This document shows, in pieces, positions 38,332 to 46,690 of a stretch of 64,000 nt of DNA. Source of the DNA: VXNE01 sp965203615 (GTDB lineage: Bacteria > Pseudomonadota > Gammaproteobacteria > Pseudomonadales > Azotimanducaceae). A model generated the notes under the pieces. That model made no database searches. It had not been told where the DNA came from and saw only the letters and a list, made by a program, of their open reading frames with translations. The first letter of the stretch is position 1. Every line of letters begins with the position of its first letter. Both the position numbers and the translations under genes were made by a program. The stretch spans positions 3,658,001-3,722,000 of the forward strand of contig OZ241900.1 of NCBI GenBank assembly GCA_965203615.1, given 5' to 3'.

Positions 38332-39045
38332 CGATGGGTGTCCTTGCTCGCGACGGGTGTCCCCAACGACGTGCGTGTCCCGAAGGCGTGCGTGTCCCCA
38401 GAACATTGATGGGTGTTCTCGCTCGCGATGGGTGTCCCCAACGACACATGCGTGTCCCGAAGACGTGGGTGTCCCCAACGACGTGCGTGTCCCCAACGAC
38501 GTGCGTGTCCCGAAGGCCTGCGCTCGCTCGCGATGGGTGTCCCCAACGACATGCGTGTCCCGAAGTCGTGCGTGTCCCGAAGACGTGGGTGTCCCCAACG
38601 ACGTGCGTGTCCCGAAGGCGTGCGTGTCCCCGAAGGCGTGCGTGCGTGTCCCGAAGAGACGCTTTGTCCCGAAGGCGTGCGTGTCCCGAAGGCGTGCAGA
38701 ACATGCGTGTCCTGAACATGCGTGTCCCGAAGACGCGGGTAGGCGTGCGTGTCCCGAAGAGACGTGGGTGTCCCCAACGACACATGCGTGTCCCGAAGAC
38801 GTGTGCGTGTCCCGAAGGCGTGCGTGTCCCGAAGGCGTGCGTGTCCCGAAGACGTGGGTGTCCCCAACGACGTGTGGGTGTCCCCAACGACGTGTCCCCA
38901 GAACATGCGTGTCCCGAACATGCGTGTCCCGAAGACGCGGGTAGGCGTGCGTGTCCCGAAGAGACGTGTGTTCGATAGATGCGTGTCCTTGTTCGATTGG
39001 GTGTCCTCTCCGCTTGATGCGTGTCCTTGTTCGATAGGTGTCCTC
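38332..39045 (-). repeat. GGGACA repeat array 10 (minus orientation, about 45 units)
   Basis: The plus strand reads GTGCGTGTCCCGAAG and GTGGGTGTCCCCAACGAC repeatedly, so the cores GGGACACGCAC and GGGACACCCAC are on the minus strand. Alternating CGAAGGC and CAACGAC spacers make larger duplicated blocks. It fills almost the whole 950-base gap between the CinA-fusion gene and gspE. Long open frames across it on both strands are repeat artefacts. Confidence 0.92.
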
Positions 39046-39086
39046 GGGCTCCGGGCCCCGTCCAGCTCGGCTTGCGTGAAGGGAAA

Positions 39087-39122
39087 GCCCGGGGTTTGCG
39101 GGCGCCCGCAGGGGCGTTTTTT
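39087..39122 (+). terminator. Rho-independent terminator upstream of gspE
   Basis: GCCC (39087-39090) can pair with GGGC at 39112-39115, enclosing a TGCGG-GCGC-CCGCA hairpin, followed by a run of six T (39117-39122). It would end plus-strand transcription. The nearest plus-strand gene ends 860 bases upstream, with array 10 in between, so the array may have separated gene and terminator. Confidence 0.6.
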
Positions 39123-39174
39123 GCGGTGGAGTCTGGTACCGTTGCCGGCTAACGCGAATCACGTGCACGCGATA

Positions 39175-41220
39175 GTGAGGTCGAAGACCCCTTTGGCCAC
39201 GTCAGAGCAGAATCTTCGGGAGCAGGTGGAACCAGGGCAGGGACAGGGCCAGGCTAGGCGGCTGGGCGAGATGCTGGTCGAACGGGGCGCCGTGCAGCAG
39301 GCCGACATCGACAGGGCGCTCCAGATTCAGCGCACCGTTGGTGGGCGGCTCGGGTCGCTCCTCGTCCGCACCGGCGCGATCTCCGAAGACGCGCTGCTGC
39401 GCACGCTGGCGGAGCAGATCGGCGCCCTCTATCTCGCCGACGCCGAGGACCTGCCGGACACGCTGGACATGTACCGCTTCATGTCGGAGTCGTCCATCAA
39501 GCTGGAGTGGTTCCTCGACAACGCCGTCCTCATGTGGCGCCAGGGCGAGAACGTGTACTGCCTCGCCCGCGACATACCCGATTCCAGCGTGGCGGAGACA
39601 TTGGAGTACTTCTACCGGACAGCCGACCAGTCGCCTGACAGACCGTCCAGCGAGGCCCCCGGCCAGTCCCACGACCGAGCCGCCGATACTCCGCTCAAAG
39701 AGGCTCCCGACCTGACCCCTGATCAGTCGCCCGGCCACGCGCTCAACCAGCCCCGCGACCAGGCACCCAGCGAGCCCCCGGACCAACCCCCGGCCCTCAA
39801 CCAGCCCCGCGACCAGGCACCCAGCGAGCCCCCGGACCAACCCCCGGCCCTCAACCAGCCCCCCGACCAGGCACCCAGCGAGCCCCCGGACCAACCCCCG
39901 GCCCTCACCCCCACGCCTCCCATCCGCTTCTGCCTCACCGCGAACCACCACCTCGATCGCGCCCTCGACGCGGTACGCAAGGAGCGGGCGATGGAGAACC
40001 TGTTCGCCGGCGACGAGGCGCAGCACCTGCGCGACCTGGCCGAGCAGGCGCCGGTGATCGAACTGGTCAACAACCTGCTGTCGCAGGCCGTGGACCTGGG
40101 CGCCTCCGATATCCACGTCGAACCCACGGAAGAGTCGTTCGCCGTGCGCATGCGCCTCGACGGCGTGCTGCACACCCGGCTGACGCAGTCGAAGGACCGC
40201 TTCGCCGCCGTCGCATCGCGCATCAAGCTGGTGTCCGGTCTCGACATCGCGGAGCGCCGGCTGCCCCAGGACGGCCGCATCACGGAGCGCATTTCGGGCC
40301 GCGAGATGGACATCCGCGTCTCCACCGTGCCGTGTGCATTCGGCGAATCCATCGTCCTGCGCATGCTCGCCAAGGAGCGCGACGACCTCGTGTTCGGCAA
40401 CCTCGGCATGGAGCCGGACCACCTCGAGATGTTCCGAAACTGGCTCGTCAGCACCAACGGCATCGTGCTCGTCACGGGCCCGACGGGCTCCGGCAAGTCC
40501 ACCACGCTCGCATCCGCCCTCGAGGAGATCGACGACGGCGTCAAGAAGATCATCACCGTGGAAGACCCGGTGGAATACCAGATGCCGAACATCACGCAGA
40601 TGCAGGTGCACTCGGAGATCGGCTTCACCTTCGCCCGCGCGCTGCGCGCGATCCTGCGGCAGGACCCCGACGTCATCATGATCGGCGAGATCCGGGACCT
40701 CGAGACGGCCGAAATCGCCATCCAGTCCGCGCTGACCGGCCACGTGGTGCTGTCCACGGTGCACACCAACGACGCCATATCGAGCTTTACCCGCCTGATC
40801 GACATGGGCGTCGAGCCGTTCCTGGTGGCGGCGCCCGTGCGCGGCGTGCAGGCGCAGCGCCTGGTGCGGCGGGCCTGCTCCAACTGCTCGGTGCCGATTC
40901 CGCGTCCGGCGCTGACAGATGGCTATCTGCAAGCGCTTTCGGCAGACCTGCTGGGCAACCACTGGGTCACGGTCGAAGGCTGCGATCACTGCCGCCACAC
41001 GGGCTATCGCGGCCGCACCGGAATCTACGAGCTGGTGCCGATGACGGAGAGCCTGCAGGACCTGATCGTCGGCGGCGCGCACGTGAACGACTTGAAGCGG
41101 GTGGCACGGGAACAGGGCTGCCGCACCCTGGTCGAGGACGGCCTCATCAAGGCGTCGCGCGGCGAGACCACGGTGGAGGAGTTGATGCGGGCCATGGTGA
41201 TAGACGCCGAGGCCAGCTAG
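39175..41220 (+). CDS. gspE: Type II secretion ATPase GspE
   Basis: Cytoplasmic hexameric ATPase that drives pseudopilus assembly. N1 domain (about 20-140: LGEMLVERGAVQQADIDRAL), a Pro-rich linker containing three 54-base tandem copies, then N2 and the core ATPase with Walker A GPTGSGKSTT, an Asp box (EDPVEYQMP), Walker B (VIMIGEIRDLETAEIAI) and a zinc motif (CSNC … CDHC). The start is uncertain: GTG 39175 gives 681 residues, TTG 39193 slightly fewer. Frames further upstream are array 10. It heads the gspEFGHIJKLM cluster; gspC and gspD are not here. Confidence 0.94.
   Translation: MRSKTPLATSEQNLREQVEPGQGQGQARRLGEMLVERGAVQQADIDRALQIQRTVGGRLGSLLVRTGAISEDALLRTLAEQIGALYLADAEDLPDTLDMYRFMSESSIKLEWFLDNAVLMWRQGENVYCLARDIPDSSVAETLEYFYRTADQSPDRPSSEAPGQSHDRAADTPLKEAPDLTPDQSPGHALNQPRDQAPSEPPDQPPALNQPRDQAPSEPPDQPPALNQPPDQAPSEPPDQPPALTPTPPIRFCLTANHHLDRALDAVRKERAMENLFAGDEAQHLRDLAEQAPVIELVNNLLSQAVDLGASDIHVEPTEESFAVRMRLDGVLHTRLTQSKDRFAAVASRIKLVSGLDIAERRLPQDGRITERISGREMDIRVSTVPCAFGESIVLRMLAKERDDLVFGNLGMEPDHLEMFRNWLVSTNGIVLVTGPTGSGKSTTLASALEEIDDGVKKIITVEDPVEYQMPNITQMQVHSEIGFTFARALRAILRQDPDVIMIGEIRDLETAEIAIQSALTGHVVLSTVHTNDAISSFTRLIDMGVEPFLVAAPVRGVQAQRLVRRACSNCSVPIPRPALTDGYLQALSADLLGNHWVTVEGCDHCRHTGYRGRTGIYELVPMTESLQDLIVGGAHVNDLKRVAREQGCRTLVEDGLIKASRGETTVEELMRAMVIDAEAS
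39742..39903 (+). repeat. 54-bp tandem repeat x3 in the gspE linker
   Basis: Three consecutive 54-base copies starting CTCAACCAGCCCC encode an 18-residue Pro-rich unit (LNQPRDQAPSEPPDQPPA). The linker between N1 and N2 is thus expanded. The unit is unrelated to the GGGACA family and keeps frame. Confidence 0.9.
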
Positions 41221-41276
41221 TGCGCCGTCGCAACCACGTCGGCGACGGCTTCGAGAGTCCTTCGCACCCCTGAACG

Positions 41277-42473
41277 ATGCCGGATTACGACTACGAGATC
41301 GTCGACAGCAACGGCGAGGCGAGCCGGGGCCGCATGGAGGCCGCGACCCGCGCGGACGTCGTGCGCCAGCTCACGGGCAGCGGCAACACGGTGGTCGCCG
41401 TCGACGAGCACCGCGAGCCGGTCGCGGGCGGGTTTCGCCGCGGCCTGCGGGCCCAGGACGTGGCCATCGCCTTCAACGAACTCGCCACCCTGCTCGAATC
41501 CGGCGTGGCGCTGGGAGATGCGGTGACGGCCCAGAGCCGAGGCACGCACCACCCCCGTCTCGCCGCCGCTTTCGACGGCATGGCGCGGGATCTCATGCGC
41601 GGGCAGAGCTACCTGGAGGTGCTGCGCGGAAGCGCCTTGCCGCTGCCCGAGTACGTCTTTCAACTGGTCGAGGCCGGCGAGCTCCGCGGCCGGCTCGCCG
41701 AGGCGCTGCGCGGCGCGGTGCAACAGATGGAATACGACCTCCGGGTCGCGTCGGACATCCGCGGGGCGCTCGCGTACCCGTCGATACTGATCGTCGCGGG
41801 CCTCGCGGCGGTGCTCGTGGTGTTCACCTTCGTCGTCCCGCAGTTCGCCAACCTGCTCGAATCCGGCGAGGACCTGCCGTTGCTGGCCTCCCTCGTCCTC
41901 AACACCGGCGTCTGGTTCAACGCCAACGCCGGGTTGTTTGTGGGCATGGTCGCCGGAGCGGCCGCAATCGCCGTCGCATTGTTCCGGCGCGAGGGATTCC
42001 GCCGCCGTCTGACCAACCTGCTCGCCGCGCTGCCGCTGGTGCGCGGCTGGTTTTCGGAAGTCGACACCGCCAAGTGGGCGTCCGTCATGGGCGCGATGCT
42101 CGAGAGCCGCGTCGAGCTCATGGACGCGCTCGGCCTCGCCTCCCGGGGCGTGCGGATCAGCCGCCGCAAGGAGATGCTGGACCGGGCCGTCGACGAGGTG
42201 AGAAGCGGGGTGACGCTTTCGGAGGCGCTCGAGAAGCAGGACGCGCTGACGCCGACGGGCTACAATCTGATTCGCGTCGGCGAACAGTCCGGACGGCTGG
42301 CGGAAATGATGCGGGCGCTGGCGAAGCTGTACGAGGAGAACAGCGCGCGGCGGATGCGGCGGGTTCTCACGTTCATCGAGCCGGCGGCCATACTGCTGAT
42401 CGGCGGGTTCCTCGGAACCATCATGATCGGCATGATATTGGCGATAACGAATGTCAATCAGATCGTGCTTTAA
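41277..42473 (+). CDS. gspF: Type II secretion inner-membrane platform protein GspF
   Basis: The 398 residues have the two T2SSF repeats (first FNELATLLESGVALGDAV, second FSEVDTAKWASVMGAMLESRVELMDAL) and three membrane helices, including ILIVAGLAAVLVVFTFVVPQF and the C-terminal AAILLIGGFLGTIMIGMILAI. It is the assembly platform that GspE rotates against. It begins 56 bases after gspE. Confidence 0.95.
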   Translation: MPDYDYEIVDSNGEASRGRMEAATRADVVRQLTGSGNTVVAVDEHREPVAGGFRRGLRAQDVAIAFNELATLLESGVALGDAVTAQSRGTHHPRLAAAFDGMARDLMRGQSYLEVLRGSALPLPEYVFQLVEAGELRGRLAEALRGAVQQMEYDLRVASDIRGALAYPSILIVAGLAAVLVVFTFVVPQFANLLESGEDLPLLASLVLNTGVWFNANAGLFVGMVAGAAAIAVALFRREGFRRRLTNLLAALPLVRGWFSEVDTAKWASVMGAMLESRVELMDALGLASRGVRISRRKEMLDRAVDEVRSGVTLSEALEKQDALTPTGYNLIRVGEQSGRLAEMMRALAKLYEENSARRMRRVLTFIEPAAILLIGGFLGTIMIGMILAITNVNQIVL

Positions 42474-42927
42474 GTACTGCGTGAACAAGAGCCGTGTGAG
42501 CGGCCGGGTGAGGGGGTTCTCCCTCATCGAGTTGATGATCGTCCTGGTGATTCTGGGGTTGCTTGCCGGCCTGGTGGGACCGCAACTCATGAGACAGCTC
42601 GAAGGTTCCAAGGTCGATGTCGCCGATACGCAGATCAAGATGCTGCGCAGCGCGCTTCAGACCTACAGGATCGATGTGGGTACCTATCCGACCACCGACC
42701 AGGGCCTTCGCGCCCTGATGTCGCCGCCGGACGAAGTCGTCGATTACTGGCGCGGCCCCTACCTGCAGGACGAATTGCCGGTCGACCCGTGGCGGACCCC
42801 CTACCAGTATGAAGCGCCGGTCAACAACCTCCAGGGCTTTGTCCTTTACTCCTTCGGCGCGGACTCGGCCAAGGGCGGAGAAGGCGACTATGCGGACATC
42901 GGATTCCTGCCGGAAGGAAGCTCTTAG
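42451..42927 (+). CDS. gspG: Major pseudopilin GspG
   Basis: Prepilin with RG|FSLIELMIVLVILGLLAGLVGPQL: cleavage after Gly and the invariant Glu5, followed by the globular calcium-binding-type domain (TTDQGLRALMSPP, DPWRTPYQYEAP, GGEGDYADIGF). ATG 42451 overlaps gspF by 23 bases and gives a 22-residue leader; GTG 42481 would give 12. Its TAG stop is formed by the first bases of a MITE insertion, but excision would leave TAG unchanged. Confidence 0.94.
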   Translation: MSIRSCFKYCVNKSRVSGRVRGFSLIELMIVLVILGLLAGLVGPQLMRQLEGSKVDVADTQIKMLRSALQTYRIDVGTYPTTDQGLRALMSPPDEVVDYWRGPYLQDELPVDPWRTPYQYEAPVNNLQGFVLYSFGADSAKGGEGDYADIGFLPEGSS

Positions 42928-43090
42928 TGCTCCATCACACCCAAATCTACGGGTATCTGCGGGCCTTTTTGCCCCCTGGACTTCGTTGCTCCTCCTTGTG
43001 TGGTGCCTGCCACACCGCGTCGTCGCGCCTCGCCAGGAACCAAAAATTCCTCGCAGCTACACGCGCATATTTGGGCGTGACGGAGCACTA
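42925..43090. mobile_element. 166-bp MITE with TA target duplication between gspG and gspH
   Basis: The ends TAGTGCTCCATCACACCCAA and the reverse complement of the right end, TAGTGCTCCGTCACGCCCAA, agree at 20 of the first 22 bases. Similarity continues weakly to about 40 bases. TA on both sides fits a TA target duplication as made by IS630/Tc1-mariner transposases. It has no coding capacity. Removing 164 bases rejoins ATG 42890 in frame with gspH. Confidence 0.85.
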
Positions 43091-43092
43091 GC

Positions 43093-43518
43093 CTGCGGGT
43101 CGGCTTCACACTCCTCGAACTCCTGGTCGTGCTGGCCCTCCTGGGCCTTGCGACCGCCATCGCGATGCCGAACCTCGAGCGTCTCTACGTCAGCGCGACG
43201 AGAGCGAGCGAGCGGGACTACGTGCTGGACCAGGTTGCCGCCCTCGGCCGCGAAGCCGTCCTGAGCGGACGCGGGTACGTGGTCTTCGGCAACGCGGCGC
43301 CGCCGGGCCCTGACGAGGCGATTCGCTACGCGGATTACGAGACCTATCTCGTGGATATCCCGGAGGGTTGGCGGCTGGAGTTCGAGAGGCCGCTGATCGT
43401 GCTGGCGAACGGCGTCTGCCTCGGCGGTGCGCTGGCGCTCTCCCACGAACGCGACGAAGCGGCCCCCGTGCGCGTGGACCTCACGCCGCCGTACTGCCGC
43501 GTCGACGCGGACGCCTGA
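43093..43518 (+). CDS. gspH: Minor pseudopilin GspH, start codon displaced by a MITE
   Basis: The mature part begins VG|FTLLELLVVLALLGLATAIAMPNLERL and continues ~130 residues. In this frame the nearest upstream stop is TGA 43078, and no ATG, GTG or TTG lies between it and the cleavage site. Only CTG 43093 is available, which would give a 4-residue leader. Without the MITE, ATG 42890 would read MRTSDSCRKEALSLRVG and join in frame, overlapping the gspG end. So the gene is either crippled or rescued by a non-canonical or internal start. The body of the gene is intact. Confidence 0.75.
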   Translation: MRVGFTLLELLVVLALLGLATAIAMPNLERLYVSATRASERDYVLDQVAALGREAVLSGRGYVVFGNAAPPGPDEAIRYADYETYLVDIPEGWRLEFERPLIVLANGVCLGGALALSHERDEAAPVRVDLTPPYCRVDADA

Positions 43519-43519
43519 C

Positions 43520-44047
43520 GTGACAGTCGGAAATCGGTTGAGGTGCGGTTCTGACCCGGCGGGTCCCGTTCACGGATGGGGCACGGCTCGCGGAGAGGGA
43601 AGTGGTGCGCCGCGCCGCCGGAAGAGCATCGGGCGGATGGCGGGTTTCACGCTGCTCGAAGCGACCGTCGCGCTCGCGATCTTCGCCGCCGGGGGCATGG
43701 CCCTCTACGGCCTCTTCAACAACAACCTGATCGGGCTTGGCAAGGCCGCCGACGTGTCGCGGCGGGAGCCGGCCGTGCTTGCGGCCGTCGAGCACCTGTC
43801 CTCGATCAACATTCGTGAACAACCCGCGGGCGAACTGGAGATTGGCGACTTCGACGTCTCCTGGTCGTCGAGCCTGGTCGAACCTGCGCGGCAGGGACAG
43901 TCAGCCACGGGGTTCCGCGGCAGTTTCGAGGTCGGTCTCTACGACGTCGCCATCGAAGTCAGCCGCAACGGGCGCCCGGAAAGCACCTACCGCATGCGCC
44001 TTGCGGGCTACGAGCAGGTGCGCCAGTCGGCGATCTTCGTGGAGTAG
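43520..44047 (+). CDS. gspI: Minor pseudopilin GspI
   Basis: Contains RMAG|FTLLEATVALAIFAAGGMALYGL, a prepilin signature, then a small globular domain typical of GspI. GTG 43520 immediately after the gspH stop gives a 42-residue leader with RRRKSIGR before the cleavage site; ATG 43637 would leave a 3-residue leader. The product from GTG is 175 residues. It forms the tip complex with GspJ and GspK. Confidence 0.85.
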   Translation: MTVGNRLRCGSDPAGPVHGWGTARGEGSGAPRRRKSIGRMAGFTLLEATVALAIFAAGGMALYGLFNNNLIGLGKAADVSRREPAVLAAVEHLSSINIREQPAGELEIGDFDVSWSSSLVEPARQGQSATGFRGSFEVGLYDVAIEVSRNGRPESTYRMRLAGYEQVRQSAIFVE

Positions 44048-44054
44048 AGGGACG

Positions 44055-44816
44055 ATGGAAGGGATGCGGTCTGCCGCCCACCGGCCAAGTTGGCGAAGAG
44101 CGCCGGCGAGGCGGCCAGCCAGCGGTCTGACGCTGCTCGAGATGCTGGTGGTGTTCGTGCTCGCATCGCTGGTGGGCACGCTCCTGATCCAGGGCGCGGG
44201 CTTCTTCCTCGGCCAGTACGACACCGTGAAACGCATCGGCCGCGAGGCATCCTCGGAAGCGCTGCAACAGCGCTGGTTCGCGACCACCGTTCACGCCATG
44301 GTGCCCTACCTGGCCCCCGACAGGAGCTTCGTGGGGGAATCCAGTTTCTTCCAGGGAGTCACCGTGCAGCCGCTGCGCGCGACGCAGGGCATTCCGGTCG
44401 CCGCCCGCTGGTCCATCCTGGCAGCCGAGACGGGAGCCACCGTTGTCTACGCCGAGCAGCCTCCCCGATGCCAGCCGCCCCCTCGATCTTCGAACGGACT
44501 CCAGCCGCACGTGCCCGGGAGCGTCGGACCTCCCGGCCGCGCCCGGGATGGCGGCGCGAGGGTAGGGGACATCGCCTGCGACGACGGCACCGTTTCCCTC
44601 GAGGACACCCATTGGACAGTGCTCGAATCCGACGACGCGCTCACCTTCGAGTACGCCGGCCGCGATCGGGTCTGGCGCCAACGCTGGCCCGTCGACGGCA
44701 TGCAGGAATGGATACCCCGCCAGGTTCGCCTGGTCACATCCGCCGGCCAAACCCTCCTGACCGCCAGCTTCGGCCTCCACTTCGAGCCCGTCGTCAACCC
44801 AAGAGATTTCCGATGA
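44055..44816 (+). CDS. gspJ: Minor pseudopilin GspJ
   Basis: The 253 residues carry a prepilin site ASG|LTLLEMLVVFVLASLVGTLLIQG (Leu at +1 instead of Phe) and the GspJ globular domain. ATG 44055 is preceded by AGAGGGA. The sequence GAGGACACCCATTGG at 44601 contains one isolated repeat-like core and reads EDTHW. Its TGA overlaps the gspK ATG. Confidence 0.88.
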   Translation: MEGMRSAAHRPSWRRAPARRPASGLTLLEMLVVFVLASLVGTLLIQGAGFFLGQYDTVKRIGREASSEALQQRWFATTVHAMVPYLAPDRSFVGESSFFQGVTVQPLRATQGIPVAARWSILAAETGATVVYAEQPPRCQPPPRSSNGLQPHVPGSVGPPGRARDGGARVGDIACDDGTVSLEDTHWTVLESDDALTFEYAGRDRVWRQRWPVDGMQEWIPRQVRLVTSAGQTLLTASFGLHFEPVVNPRDFR

Positions 44817-46690
44817 CCCGCTTCCTTCGGGACACCCACCATTTTTTTTGGGACACGCATGTTCGGGACACGCATCGTCTTGGGGACACGCATCGTCTTG
44901 GGGACACGCATCGTCTTGGGGACACGCATCGTCTTGGGGACACGCATCGTCTTGGGGACACCCACGTTGGGGACACCCATTCCCGCGACGCGCTTTTTTG
45001 GGACACGCATCGATCTGGGGACACGCATCGATCTGAGGACACGCATCGATCTGGGGGCACGCATCGATCTGGGGACACGCATCGCTCTGGGGACACGCAC
45101 GATTTCGGGGACACCCACGTTGGGGACAGCCATCCCCGCGACGCGCTTTTTTGGGACACGCATCGATCTGGGGACACGCATCGTCTTGGGGACACGCACG
45201 ATTTCGGGGACACCCATTCCCGCAACGAGGACACCCCGCTTTTTTGGGACACGCATCATCGATCTGGGGACACGCATCGATCTGAGGACACGCATCGCTC
45301 TGGGGACACGCATCGCGGCCGCGCCTGCGTTCGGGACACCCATCACTGCAGGGACACGCATCGCGCCAAGGACACCCACCACCATCGCGCCAAGGACACC
45401 CACCACCGCGGTGACACCCCCCTTCGCTCCGTCCAGGGCTTCGTGCTCATCGCGACGCTTTGGACCCTGGCGGCGATGGCTGTCCTTGCGGCATACATCA
45501 ATGGCGTCGCGTCTGCGGACATCGAGCGCGCCACCGTCGCGAAGGCTGCGCTCGAGAGGGAACTGGCGCGGCGCAGCACGGAGGCGACGCTTGGCTACCT
45601 GCTCGCGACGGGGCGCATGAATCACCGCGGCCTGATGCTGGAGCCCGAGCAATCGTTCTCGGACGTGGAGGGGAACAGGGGCCCGGACCGAAGCGTGGGC
45701 GTGATCGCCGTGTCGGGCGAAGCCTATGCCGGCGTCGGCGGCACGCGCTTCTCGGTCCAGGACGAGAACGGCCTCGTGTCCGTCAACTACCCGCGCGCCG
45801 CCAACTTCACCGCCGCGCTGTCGCACGTGGGCATCGCGTCCACCGATGTCACCCGCATCGTTCCGAGGGTCGAGGACTACGTCGACATGGACGACGACCT
45901 CAGACTGAGCGGGGCAGAGCGGTTCGACTACGAAAGGACCACGTCACCCGACCCGGCCGGCCGTACGCCGACCCACCGCACCAGCGTGATACTCCGCTCG
46001 CGGGACCGCTCCCCCTCTCCCGTCGCCTCCGGCACCGCGCCACGCCCCGGCCCAGGCTCCCGCACCGCCCCACAACCCCGCCCGCCTTCGGACCTCCGGT
46101 TTCCCAATCCGGCCAACTGGACGATGATCACGCCGGTGGAGCTCAAGCGCGTCCTCGGCGTGGACGCCGTCATCACCCCCGCGCAGTGGCGCCGCCTGCT
46201 GCCCATGCTGACGACGCGCCAGACGGCCGGCTACAACTTCAACACCATGCCGCGGGACGTCCTCGAGTCAGTCCTCGAACTGGACCGCGGCACCGTCAAC
46301 AACATCCTCGCCGAGCGCGCGGAGCGCCCGGTGTCCAGCCTGAACCACATCGCGATGCTGACGGGCACCCACGTGGACATGAATCCCGAGGACGTGCGGG
46401 GGCTGCCGTCCCGCTTCCTCAGAGTCTCCATCTGGCATAATGCCAGCGGCTTGCGGTCCATCGTCGGCATGGCGCTGACCCCCTACGGCGACGCCCCGTG
46501 GCGAATCGATTACCGCTATACGGAGCCAATGACGGAGCCGACGGAACCCACGGCGCTCCCGGGATCACCGGACCCGGCGCGCGCCCAGGCAGAGCCCACA
46601 GGAGCCCACCGAGATCCCACGGAGCCCGCGATTGACAACGAGTCGAGCGATGCCGGCGTTCTCCAGGCTGCGACGCCGCTTCTCCAATAA
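44813..46690 (+). CDS. gspK: Pseudopilin-tip protein GspK with a ~208-residue repeat-encoded leader
   Basis: The GspK body starts at G209|FVLIATLWTLAAMAVLAAYI and continues with the alpha-helical domain (VQDENGLVSVNYPRAA, GYNFNTMPRDVLESVLELD), to 625 residues in all. Ahead of the cleavage glycine, residues ~5-205 are about 33 units of GDTHRS/GDTHRL encoded by array 11, replacing a leader that is normally under 15 residues. ATG 44813 overlaps the gspJ stop exactly as the other junctions do, so this start is the natural one. A Ser/Pro/Arg-rich insertion (about 385-420) is also present. Processing by GspO would have to remove a 209-residue His-rich cytoplasmic leader. Confidence 0.9.
   Translation: MTRFLRDTHHFFWDTHVRDTHRLGDTHRLGDTHRLGDTHRLGDTHRLGDTHVGDTHSRDALFWDTHRSGDTHRSEDTHRSGGTHRSGDTHRSGDTHDFGDTHVGDSHPRDALFWDTHRSGDTHRLGDTHDFGDTHSRNEDTPLFWDTHHRSGDTHRSEDTHRSGDTHRGRACVRDTHHCRDTHRAKDTHHHRAKDTHHRGDTPLRSVQGFVLIATLWTLAAMAVLAAYINGVASADIERATVAKAALERELARRSTEATLGYLLATGRMNHRGLMLEPEQSFSDVEGNRGPDRSVGVIAVSGEAYAGVGGTRFSVQDENGLVSVNYPRAANFTAALSHVGIASTDVTRIVPRVEDYVDMDDDLRLSGAERFDYERTTSPDPAGRTPTHRTSVILRSRDRSPSPVASGTAPRPGPGSRTAPQPRPPSDLRFPNPANWTMITPVELKRVLGVDAVITPAQWRRLLPMLTTRQTAGYNFNTMPRDVLESVLELDRGTVNNILAERAERPVSSLNHIAMLTGTHVDMNPEDVRGLPSRFLRVSIWHNASGLRSIVGMALTPYGDAPWRIDYRYTEPMTEPTEPTALPGSPDPARAQAEPTGAHRDPTEPAIDNESSDAGVLQAATPLLQ
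44826..45420 (+). repeat. GGGACA repeat array 11, inside the gspK leader (about 33 units)
   Basis: Mostly 18-base units, GGGGACACGCATCGTCTT and GGGGACACGCATCGATCT, reading GDTHRL and GDTHRS. Larger blocks containing CGCGACGCGCTTTTTTGGGA are duplicated. The DTH phase is kept throughout despite length changes. The array begins about 12 bases after the gspK start codon. Confidence 0.93.

Noticed and set aside
38236..39168. 300-residue minus-strand frame and matching plus-strand frames over array 10
   Set aside because: Pure repeat translation; the overlapping frames on both strands cannot all be genes, and none has a ribosome-binding site.
41217..42638. 473-codon minus-strand frame opposite gspF
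   Set aside because: Antisense shadow of a clear GspF gene; no coding motifs.
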